Source: Aricia agestis
Lineage: Eukaryota; Arthropoda; Insecta; Lepidoptera; Lycaenidae
Length of the DNA stretch: 64,000 nt
Assembly: GCF_905147365.1 (NCBI RefSeq)
Contig: NC_056415.1
Location: 16,944,001-17,008,000 of the forward strand
Direction: 5' to 3'
Shown: piece after piece, positions 31,340-42,993 of the stretch
How the letters are laid out: each line of letters opens with the position of its first letter
How positions within the stretch are numbered: the stretch's first letter is position 1
The notes under the pieces: generated by a model
What the model was told of the DNA's origin: nothing
Seen by the model: the letters and a program-made list of their open reading frames with translations, nothing else
Databases searched by the model: none
Made by a program: the position numbers and the translations under genes

Positions 31340-33060
31340 TAATATCTATGGTTTCAATGTGTTTTGATGCAATGTTGCAACTCTGAAACTGCTACGAAAA
31401 CCGATTTTTGATCTAAAATACTACTTATGAAGATTACGGTCGTAATGGGCACGGGTCGTACGGGCTAAAATATCGAATAGTATAGTAAATTTTGGGTTGT
31501 ATGGAACTGAAAACAGTTCTAAAATTTTCATTTTCTTAATTTTCTTTGCCTTATTTGTTAAAATTTGTTAAAATTGTCCAAGGTGTTCTCACTTCTGAGG
31601 TCTTTCAATAAGAAGAAGTAACAGAAAGACACAATTTAGCATTTATACCATTAGGGATGTAACTGAAGTTTATGGACAAGATACCACACGCTTCTGCTCA
31701 GTAAGGTTTTGTATGTACATGACGATAATTATGATTAAATAGACACACATCGACCTTCAATGTCCACAAAAAAAGGACACAGAGGAAATAATTAGGTGTC
31801 ACGACACTTAATGAAGTTACGTCTACAATTTCACACCAATTAAACACGAGATTATAATAGATACTTAAATTAAAGTTAATTTAAGGCTCGTTGAAATAAA
31901 ATCGATAAAATATATGTAGTTAGAAGTGCTAGAGTAATAATAGAATTAGCACAATTTACAACATTAGCAAGTGAAATGATAGAAATAGAAGTATTGGTAC
32001 GATCCAATCAGACTAGAGTTTTTTTTTTCTCTTTTTATTAAGGGAATGAGACTAGAGTTAAAAACTGTAGCGTTAAAAATGCGAGATGAAATAAATATAA
32101 AAGAAGTGGCACTTGACTTTAAATATTAATAAAGCTGTACTTTTAAAGGATCATTATCATTGGCAGGAAGCAAATTAAGCCAGAGTTTGGCCATTATACC
32201 AAATCTAATAACACCTCATTCACTGAAATCGGCTCAGTAGTTTACAAATATAATGGAAGTTTGGAACTAGCATAATAAACGTTTCATAATATAAATAATA
32301 TAGACTGAGGTAGAAAAAAAATGGTTTCTTCATGGTACAAGCTATGATTGAGTCATCGCCATAATATTCTACTGAGGTTTGTCTGTCAGACTAGTAACCA
32401 GGTCACGTCATGCATGGGGTCTTTTTGACCCAAAACCTCAATCTTAATATTATTATACGTTATTAAAACAATGAATCTATAATCAAATATTTCGATACTA
32501 TATTGCTGATATTGCAAATAAGGTGCGTTAAGCGTACGTAATAACAATAATAAGTGGTATAAACAAATTGTGAAGGTTTTGTCACCGTCCAAAAAAATCC
32601 TTTCTTGGGACTTAAAATATTGCCATACAAAATTTCAATACACCAACTAAGAGGAAAAAGTATAGAGGGTATAAGTGTAGTATGTAGTAGATAGGCAGAC
32701 ATACTCGTACTATCGTATTTACGATAAGGTTTACAAATGAGGGAAATAAGAATGAAAGAAAATTCATTTCATAATTAAATGTCTTTCTCTAAGACTTAAC
32801 CTTTTAATTACTTCATAAAATAACGTTTTATCCTTACCTAATACGTTAGAACATTGACTCGACAGACAAGGACAAGGACAAACTTTGTATTACTAAATAT
32901 AACGTCTTTTTATACAGTGTGGATCATTTAAAAAGTATAGCTACTGTATTTAGCAAATTCTGTCAAACGTACGTGCCAAAATTTTTGATTTTATACGTGG
33001 ATCGTTACTTTTAGTGAAACCATTAGTGTCTTGTGACCAGCCAGGATTTACTAATCTAAT
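31340..33060. other. AT-rich intergenic DNA
   Basis: I see no gene or recognised repeat. Open frames here are short and AT-driven. Confidence 0.5.
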
Positions 33061-33061
33061 T

Positions 33062-33378
33062 TTTTATTTTTTATGAAATAAAAACGAGCAAACGGGTCAC
33101 CTGATGGAAAGCAACTTCCGTCACCCATGGACACTCGCAGCATCAGAAGAGCTGCAGGTACGTTGCCGGCCTTTTGAGAGGGAATAGGGTAATAGGGGAG
33201 GGTAGGGATGGGAAGGGACGGGAACAGGGGAGGAAAGGGAAGGGAATTGGGCCTCCGGTAAACTCACTCACTCGACGAAACACAGCGCAAGCGCTGTTTC
33301 ACGCCGGTTTTCTGTGAGAACGTGGTATTTCTCCGGTTGAGCCGGCCCATTAATGCCGAAGCATGGCTCTCCCACGTA
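33062..33378 (-). mobile_element. family L short retroposon, copy 3
   Basis: It is in minus orientation, with the tail (TTTTTTATGAAATAAAAACG) at the left and the head (GGCTCTCCCACGT) at the right. It carries a full head including the AAACACAGCGCAAGCGCTGT hairpin and a shorter pyrimidine minisatellite. Confidence 0.8.
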
Positions 33379-33379
33379 T

Positions 33380-34897
33380 AAACACTCTAAAACACTTTAT
33401 GGCTCACACAGTACTTTTCTCCGAATGTCCCGAATCTATACAGCCGAATATGTGACGGTGACCGCTCGTCGCCAATGTCCAGAATTGCCAATTGATGTAC
33501 AGTATACCAAACTGCAATTATAATCCAAATATTTTTAAACCAATACAGATCTAAGTTTTAAGAATTAGGTGCGAGAATAGCTTGTACACTTTTGATGATT
33601 ACAATCGCTCGCTAGCGATCCAAGTATGAATGGGAGGAGATGATCCGAATTCTAATGAGGTGTGAGATATTCAAAATATGTATGTGGGAAAATTTGATTT
33701 CTGATGACGATACAGAGCTGATATTATATTTAAATAAGCTTAAAGATAGTTAACAGATAATATAGATTACTTACATTTTAAAATAATATAAAATAAGCTA
33801 AGATAAGATATTTTTTTTGACATCACAAGCAACAAGACACTGTAATCCTTGGAAAAAGATATAGTATTTTATCCCGAAAATATTTTTCTCCAGTTTTCAC
33901 GCGATAAACTTCTTTCCCACAGCATAATTGCAGGTATTATAGTCTAATTTCTCTGGTACATACATAAATTAATAATTATTAATAAATAATTAAATTAGAC
34001 TTGGAAGATATTATGTCTGACACCTATTGAGTATAGCCTCTATCTTTCACTCTATTATTTATGTATTGCGCGGCTATTTGGAATTTTGCGGGAACCGTAC
34101 ATTTTACTGCAAAAAAGTAGCCTAATAAGTATTCTTTATCCGTAATCTAGTGAATATTATCTGCTGCAAATTACAAAAAATGTTTCAATAAATCGTGAGA
34201 TAAGCGCTTTAAAAAAAAATCTTCTAATTTAAAATATTTGTAGACATTTCAATAACGACTAAGTGGTCTTGGTAACTGATAAAATTTGGATATGCCCATG
34301 TGGAATGTGGATGTAACGAATAATGTACGTACCTACTGTCTCATTAGTTAATTTTTCAATGCTATAGGTAATTACATAGTTTGCTAATATGCCTTGTTGT
34401 TACACGGAGAACATGGACATAAGCAGAGCGAGAAGGCGATAAACGTTATTGTTATAACAGTCGCCTGTCTGTATTATTTATGTTGTACCTTTGTATCAGC
34501 TACACGGACGAACTAAAATGGTTAATCTGTATGTTAAGGTAAGGCTGTCGTGATTGAAATTGTTCATACTTTCTAGTTTTCTGATTTATAATTATAATAT
34601 TATTAAATTTATTTATTGCACAATTTTGCCAGTGGAATAAAGTTAATAATTAATAAGTATGCATGATATGAAATCCAGTTAGAAGTAAGTATAGGAAGTC
34701 GCTAAACGCTACTGACATAGTCGCAGGCTTAGCCGACTGCAAAAAGACATGTATTGTGTTAGCCCCATTATACTAATTGCATCCCTTCCATAACTTTGTA
34801 TTATGCTGTTCGTCATTGTTTCGAGGTTTGGGAATTACGTACATTCAATGTTTTATAATTGTCGTAATTCGGAAAGCGATAAAGTATTTCTCTATCA
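33380..34897. other. AT-rich intergenic DNA
   Basis: There is a weak, diverged family A-like trace near 33840-33945 (TTATCCCGAAAATATTTTTC, ACGCGATAAACTTC). I see no gene. Confidence 0.45.
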
Positions 34898-35108
34898 CAG
34901 ACGTTCCCAAAACTTATTTTGTCTACCGCCCACTTTAAGAACAAATTATATTTTAGCGCCCCTATTGTTTCAATTATTTAAAATGTATCCTGATGAAATA
35001 AATCACCCCCAAGCCTTTACACAGCGCCCCTATTTTTTTTCTGGGTCCCACACCTTTAGACCTTTAGCGCCCATAAGGGGTCGTTATCGCCCACTCTGGG
35101 AAAGGCTG
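34898..35108. mobile_element. hAT-type MITE with exact 8-bp target duplication
   Basis: CTCTATCA occurs directly at both sides (34890-34897 and 35109-35116). The terminal repeats are CAGACGTTCCCAAAACTT and, on the other strand, CAGCCTTTCCCAGAGTGG. The 8-bp duplication and CAG...TTCCCA ends are typical of hAT elements. At 211 bp with no transposase, it is non-autonomous. Confidence 0.85.
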
Positions 35109-35116
35109 CTCTATCA

Positions 35117-35990
35117 GATATAAAATAAAAATAAATAAATAAAAATAAAATTTATTTATTTTTATTCGCTCTATCACTACATAATATTATTAATATTTAT
35201 ACTAAAATACTGACGATGCAACGTACTAAAGCAAACTATCATAGGCCTTAGATTTAGAAACTTGACTTCACAAATTATGTTTTTTTCATCATTTAGGGTA
35301 CTTTATGTTTACAGGTTTGTGTTTTAATATTAGTAGTTATAAATAAACACTGAAAATAAATAATTAACTGTTTATTATGTTTAATTTAAGACTTGCATGA
35401 TATTATTATGTCAAGTTTTTAGTTTATGTACATAATAGGTATAGCATAATATTATCAGAATTAACTGGCCTGTGGCGCATCTACGTTTCTACAATCTATA
35501 AATGGACGCTGTTAAGCATTCGTTTATTAGCCACAAAAAATTTACGTATTGAGTTACGAATCTATGTTCTTTATATGATTTACAAGAAGGCTTTATTCAA
35601 AATTTAACAAAAAAAAAATTGTGGGTTAGGACACTTATGCATAACAGCGACCAATTAATATAGTGTTTCTGTTTCCCAAAATAGCCAGGCCAATAAGTAT
35701 AACAATTCTTAAACATTTATTTTCAAATCTACGATCCAGATATGAATTTAGGATAAGAGCTATAGTCGGCTGGGATCCACACCACATTCCTAGCCAGTGA
35801 AGTTAAAAAACCGGTAGCACTACTTCAACCTTTGCAGCCTTTTCCAGAAGAGTCCGTGAGCATCCACTTTTTATTGTTTTCTGATTGGCGTCTCTTCCTG
35901 TAAGGGCGGTTACATAATGAGAATTATTCGCCATGGCGTGCTACCATAGAGGTCAATGACACCCATGGCTGTGACGGTAGGACACGCGCG
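35117..35990. other. intergenic DNA upstream of the Gly/Tyr-rich gene
   Basis: A short A/T palindrome built of AAATAAA units lies at 35130-35168. Nothing else is recognised until the promoter. Confidence 0.5.
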
Positions 35991-35993
35991 ACA

Positions 35994-36026
35994 TATATAG
36001 CGACTGTGCCCGGAGGTACTGTCAGT
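35994..36026 (+). promoter_or_regulatory. TATA box and initiator of the Gly/Tyr/Trp-rich gene
   Basis: TATATAG at 35994-36000 is followed by a perfect arthropod initiator TCAGTT at 36022-36027. The A is 30 nt from the TATA start. The ATG follows 22 nt after the inferred start site. Confidence 0.8.
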
Positions 36027-36045
36027 TCGCAAGATAGTCGCCAAG

Positions 36046-36778
36046 ATGACCAAAGTAAGTAATTTTGAGTTTTTGACGGCTAGATTTTTTTAGTGTTTTT
36101 TTTTTAATTTAGTAAAGGCTTTGAAGTTTTCGTATGCCTTTTTAAATCGTGTGCAGAATTTGCGGAAATTCTATTATTTTCTGCCAAAATTGTTTTTAAA
36201 ATTAATTAAATAAATTGTACTATGTTTTCTAATTATCACAAAACTCATATAAAATTCGCATTTTTTCCCGACATTAAAAAAGGAATTTTTGTATTAATTA
36301 TTAATGAAAGCGTTTGTTCCGATATGTATTTTGCTGCAAATAATGTAGAATGTAGAAAATACAGAATTATAACATCTAATAATTAACTTAAAAAATACCT
36401 CATGAAACAAATAAAGTATCCTATACAAATATCGCATTAATAAAAAAAAATACCCATAAGCCTTAATCCTGATTTTTCCTTTAGGTACTCTTCTTCTTCC
36501 TCGCCTTCCTCTTCGCGACAGCACTGTCAGCACCAGCACCAGAAGAACCCAAGGACCTGGACACCGGCGCCGGGGAGAAGGGGGACCTGCAGACCGCCGC
36601 TTCAGGCTGGGGTGGCTACGGCTGGGGCGGCTACGGCTGGGGCGGCTACGGCTACGGTCACGGTTTGGGCGGCTACGGCTACGGTTGGGGCTACCCCCAC
36701 TACGGTTACGGTTGGGGCTACCCCGGCTACGGTTACTACGGCCACGGTTGGCCCTACTACCACGGCTACTGGTGGTAA
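36046..36778 (+). CDS. secreted Gly/Tyr/Trp-rich protein, 2 exons, 100 aa
   Basis: Exon 1 (36046-36054) codes only MTK and ends at GTAAGT. Exon 2 (36485-36778) follows CCTTTAG and ends with TAA at 36776. Residues 4-19 complete a signal peptide (VLFFFLAFLFATALSA). A short acidic spacer (PEEPKDLDTGAGEKGDLQT) follows. Residues 45-100 are built of repeated GWGGY and GYG units with His and Pro, ending YYHGYWW. There is no Cys. Such Gly/Tyr-rich secreted proteins occur in cuticle, in eggshell, and among GYG-type or shematrin-like peptides with proposed structural or antimicrobial roles; the sequence does not decide between these. Codon use is very GC-rich compared with the flanks. Confidence 0.85.
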
Positions 36779-37116
36779 CGTGACACAGTGAGATTTAACG
36801 AGGCTATGATAATGAAACAGGTATTTATTGTTTTGTGTGATAATGTATTTTTAAGAATGTTTGAAGCAAAAAAAAAAATAGAAAATAAAATACCGAGTGC
36901 GTTGATGTCTTTTGTATAGTAAAAATGTCAGTATTAAAAATGATTACGTTTCTTCCAGTATTAGACTTATAAACCAAATAATCATAATATATTTTAAGCC
37001 AATATAAGCATTTCAAAGACTTTCACCAAATACATTTTTTTGTTTACTTTTTGATTCTCGCGTTCAATAAAAATGTGATGTATCATGTAAATAGTTGTAA
37101 TGTATCGTTGTATATA

Positions 37117-37122
37117 AATAAA
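37117..37122 (+). terminator. polyadenylation signal of the Gly/Tyr-rich gene
   Basis: AATAAA lies 339 nt after the stop codon. An earlier AATAAA at about 37067 is an alternative. Confidence 0.5.
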
Positions 37123-37181
37123 TATTTTACTATCGTCTACTTTCGTTTTATTTGTTTTTGTGGTGTACGATATTTATTATG

Positions 37182-37344
37182 CAGGCTGTAACAAAACTAA
37201 GTGAAGCGCCACAGCAGCGTCATAAGTTTCCCCATACAAAACTGAAAAAAAATGGTCTTTCAGCGCTACTACTTTCACAGTGAACTCTATACGAGGAAGA
37301 CGTACACACCCGAAAGTATTGTTACTTAGTTTTGTTACACCCTG
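37182..37344. mobile_element. MITE family Y, complete 163-bp copy
   Basis: Terminal inverted repeats of about 22 bp are CAGGCTGTAACAAAACTAAG at the left and CTTAGTTTTGTTACACCCTG at the right. Relatives are at 38890-39101 and 50158-50310. Confidence 0.8.
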
Positions 37345-37522
37345 TATAAAATGAGAATTTTAACAACTGAATAGTGAAAATAGTGAATTATTTCTAAGCC
37401 AATGATGAAATTCGAAAAATTATTACACAATATATTATAAAGTTGTAATAACTTGATAATTTTGCTATAAAAATTTTGTCTATGAGTTAATTTGGTATAA
37501 AATAAATAATTACATATCACTA

Positions 37523-37812
37523 GATGCCCCGGCAAACGTTGTTTTGCCATAATATAAAGTATTCGCCCATGTTATTTTATTGAAGTGACTAAATAAGTAT
37601 GGCACCATGGCAACGTCCATCGCTATCCCGTCGCACAAACAATGGTCGCCGTCAGTTTCGAGTTAAAATGCACTTATCAATACGAGTATAAAACGTAGCC
37701 TGTAGCCGATTCTCAGATCTACTGAATATGCATATAAAATTTGATAGGTAGTAAGTTTCGGAGGAGTACGGTGACTAACATTGTGACATGAGAATTTTAT
37801 ATCTAAGATATT
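37523..37812 (+). repeat. dispersed repeat family D
   Basis: It runs from GCCCCGGCAAACGTTGTTTT to TGACATGAGAATTTTATAT. It is homologous, inverted, to 56012-56322 (GGCACCATGGCAACGTCCAT, GGTCGCCGTCAG and TCGGAGGAGTACG blocks). Confidence 0.75.
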
Positions 37813-37819
37813 TATTATT

Positions 37820-39101
<1,282 letters not shown>

Positions 39102-39119
39102 TAATAACATTTTTTTTTC

Positions 39120-39440
39120 TTTATAAATTGTGTAATATAAAATTGTTTCGAACGGTGTGGTCCCAGTGTGGCGGCCAGTAGATCCGACATTTTTCGAATT
39201 CTTTAGGTATGATGCTCCACCGTTTGCCTTTAGATGTTGTGAGACATTGGCTTGGTGGAGAGGGGTCACTCAAGCTGGGTGGAGTTCAACACCCTAGATG
39301 AAGAAATATCGTTCTGTGTCGAATCTACCACATTCTTGCCAGTGGAATCGCCAGGACCGTGTCCTTCCTAATATTACAATATGTGAATTGCTGAGGGAGG
39401 GCGAGGGTCTGTCGATCCCGCTGACCAGTCTGGGGTAACT
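39120..39440 (-). repeat. unclassified, probably non-LTR-derived fragment
   Basis: This GC-richer 320-bp block differs from its surroundings. The minus strand is open across part of it, but no domain is recognisable and there is no second copy in the window. Confidence 0.4.
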
Positions 39441-41096
39441 TGGGTTTTGACAATTTATTTAGGACTAAGTTTATGTTATTAGTTTTACGTTTTATTAATT
39501 CGTATTAAATTTTTGCCGAACTCTGAGGATCACAACCCGCTATGTGGCTTAGGACTTGAGTTTGAGTATGCTATGAATAATGTTAAGACGTATTTGCTTT
39601 TAAAGGTGCCTTACTAAACAATAAAGCAATGGCTTTAAAACATTTGCAACCAAAGATAGTAAGAAACTTATAAACGACAGAAAATCCTGAAAATCTGCGT
39701 TTAAAAATGTTACTAATATCTTATATTGAAAAATTGTAACATTTTATTGAAATAAAATAAGTGATTCTGAGATACTTATGAGGGTAAACTTTATATTATA
39801 ATTATGTTATAATATTATGTCATAATTTAATTCTGGTATTTTATTATAGCAAAATGTTATACTTATATCAAAATACCATCTAATATAAAAGCGCGGTAAA
39901 TAGTTTACTGCTCGAAAAGCATGTTGCTCTCAAACTAAGATTAATTACATCCAAATTACTAGCTGCTAAAGGAAGCTAACATTTAGGAGTATTCTATAAA
40001 TTACATCAAAACAACATACCAAGTTTCGATCAGGAAATACATTTGATATATTTTTAATAACGTCAAAGCTAGACAAATGATGTCCTTATAGAGATGTAAT
40101 GACGGGCCTTCGACCGTAAAAGTTCCCTGTTAAATTTAACCGATTCGTTTAACCCGTGACCTCGCTTCCGGAAAGGTCGGCAGGTTGACCTTTGGGTACT
40201 AGCAACAAATTTATTCTCGCCTTGTTCGAATGTTTGTGTGATCTTATGTTTGTGATGACATCTATTTAAAAAAGGTGGCTACTGTGAAAGCACTTGGTAT
40301 TCATTCAAAAGATATCGTGTCACGTGTGCGGGATTTTTAAGACGAAATAAAAATGAGAAATAAAATATAATACAATAATGTGTGGTTACTGTGTCTATCT
40401 TTATGATAGATCTATAATTTATCACTAAATAATAAATATTTTTTCATAGAATTTCCTATGTCTTTTAAATAAATAATTCTTGGGCACCTTAAAAACTATA
40501 GACAAGTGAGGAATTGTGCTTAATATTTATTATTATGTTAATATCAATATTTAACTGTACTAGCAACTTAATATTGAAATTCATATAAAATTACATCATA
40601 GCAACAAAAAGAAACCAAAGGAAAACCCTTTAAAATCATAAATGTTGATCTAATTATATCGAACGCTTTCGGAGTAGCCGCCGCTGTTTACTTAACAGTT
40701 CACGATGTTTCATAAGCTCAGTCTGTGATATAAATTATTCAGATTTGTAATAATGATAATATTCTTCAAGGATCGCTCGTGATATTCTCATTTTAATGAC
40801 ATTTTGTATCGAAGATGATTTATTGTCGCTATTGTTTTGTGAATCTCAGATCTATTTAAGGTATTTACCGTATTTTGATTAAAGAATGTTTGAATTCTAC
40901 CAACAAATGTGAGAAAAGAATATAAAAAAATATTGTATACAGCCGAACATATATCTTTCTCTTTTTTGGGAGTCGGTTAGAAAGGGCTTGCGATGAGTGA
41001 CGTAGCAACAGACTTCAATTGCGTAAAGGTTCAGACTGCAACGCGATGCGTTTTATGTTTAGCATTTTGTTGGAGGTTTAGATATAAAAATAAACA
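39441..41096. other. AT-rich intergenic DNA
   Basis: I see no gene or recognised repeat in this 1.6 kb. Confidence 0.5.
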
Positions 41097-41482
41097 TGTA
41101 ATGCAGTGCAATCGTTTATTACCACAGAATCCACAAAGTGTAAATTAGAAATGGTTCTTTGAAAAAAAAATATAGCCCCACGTTGGGCGCCAGTGTAATG
41201 CAGTGCAATCGTTTATTACCACAGAATCCACAAAGTGTAAATTAGAAATGGTTACAAAACATACAATATCGCCAAGACCCAAGTTCCGATCCCTCACAGT
41301 CCGTCGCCTAGCAACCGTCACCCGACTGTGTTGCCTACTCTCGCTACAAATACTAATTATGTTGATGAGTACAAAAGTAACACAGTTCACTATTTTTTGT
41401 TATAATATTGTTTTTTGTTGTTTCGTGGCGCTATCTCTACTACAAAATAAGGCGCACACATTAAGAACCTCTACACTCTACA
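41097..41482 (-). mobile_element. collapsed LTR retrotransposon: LTR, primer-binding site and 3' LTR fragment
   Basis: Read on the minus strand, a ~289-bp LTR (41482 to 41194, TG...CA ends, AATAAA inside) is followed one base later by TGGCGCCCAACGTGGGGC (41192-41175), a classic tRNA-primer-binding site. After about 20 more nt comes an exact copy of the last 60 bp of the LTR (41156-41097). The whole coding interior and most of the second LTR are gone. The 60-bp copies (41097-41156 and 41194-41253) look identical, so the collapse is recent. The superfamily is not determinable from this. Confidence 0.75.
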
Positions 41483-41865
41483 GTCTACTGTAAACTTATA
41501 ATTACTGTCAGTTGAATCGAATAACTATTTGGAAATTAGGATTCATCACTATATTAGTAAACTTAAGAGTGGTCGTCCAGTAAATTATTCAGATATTTAA
41601 ATGTTTATTGCACATCAAATAAATTGGTTTTGATGGATGTTCTCGATTTACGAGGGCGATACTATCAGTGACATTAACATTTTTATGGTTTTTGAGTTTT
41701 ATTTTTAGTAATATTTAATCGATAAGTGAAATAAATTAACAGTTATTGTAATTGGCATCAGGTGTTACGATGACCTCAAAGTAAATTATGTTATTATTAT
41801 ACATATTACATAGAAATAATAATTATTATGTAAACTGGCTATTATAGTATTCATAATATTCATTA

Positions 41866-42160
41866 TCTGGTTGTTGTCCCCTGATTCCTTCTCCAAAACT
41901 TAACCGATTTAAATACTTTTTTCATTAAAGATTAAAAAAAGACTTGAGCTGTGTTCCTATGTTTTGCTTTTTTTGTATAATCTAGCCAAATCTGTTTTCT
42001 GGACGTTTGAACACAGCGGAAAAAAAAGAAAACACAGGGACATTGTATTAGTGGCCGTAGATATTCAGGAAAAAAATTATAACTCTACTAGCATTATCCA
42101 GGGAGGAAACAGGGGACAACGTTTGTATGGAAAAAATGGCGGTGTGGAATCCTCTTAATA
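41866..42160 (-). mobile_element. MITE family Z, truncated copy
   Basis: It is homologous, inverted, to 61075-61556. Shared blocks are GTTGTCCCCTGATTCCTTCT, GAGCTGTGTTCCTATGTTTT, CTACTAGCATTATCCAGGGA and GGCGGTGTGGAATCCTCTTA. The latter end is intact; the other is truncated. Confidence 0.75.
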
Positions 42161-42529
42161 ACTATGATGAAATAGTACATACTAGACGATTATTATTAGT
42201 AAAACAATGTAACATTGAGGCGACACAAACCAGGATATTTATTTGTTTAAAAATTAAATTAATTTTGTAAATCTATAAATATTAATTAATTAAAATATCC
42301 GAGTTCATAATATTATGAATTCTTTTGAAATTGTGTTCATTTTTACAAGTATAATGCGTATTTCGACATAGTCTATTAAATATCTCTTAAAATAGAATAT
42401 AATTTACATCATATTCTTTCTGTTGTGATTAGAGAAATAATTCAGCAATATGTAGGTCTAATTTTACGATTACAAATGCTAAAACTTTGACTACAGAACA
42501 AAACTAGTATTATTTTTAATTATTATTAC

Positions 42530-42993
42530 TAGAGATCGCCCAATGGTCGAAATTCGACCTTAGTTTCAACGATATTAGGACTAAAAATATTGACTTCATC
42601 ATTTTTTTTCAACTCTTGTCTCTGGGACTCAGCTGATCTCAGACTGGCCGTGTAAGCATTGTCTAATAGTATCTAAGATTCAATAAAAAAACTATAATCC
42701 ATTTTCAATTTGTCACCTGGTTGTCAACAGACTTCAACCATAAATAAAAGAGTATAATTCGTATGTATAGGCTTGTCACTCAAAACTCTGTCATTTTTCC
42801 TAGTGTGTGTGTTGTAGTGTGTGTTATGTTTTATTTGTTAAAAAAATGTATGATAAAAGCATAATTTCAAAATAATATTAGCTCGATGCACTCCTTCACC
42901 ATATAAACTATAACTGTGCAAAATTTCATTCACCTACGTTTCCCCATTTTTCGTCAAAAGGGATACAAAGTTTTTGGCTCACGTATTAATATA
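42530..42993 (+). repeat. dispersed repeat family E, copy 2
   Basis: It is colinear with 26395-26880, with small deletions near 42585. Ends are AGATCGCCCAATGGTCG and CACGTATTAATATATAG. Confidence 0.8.
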
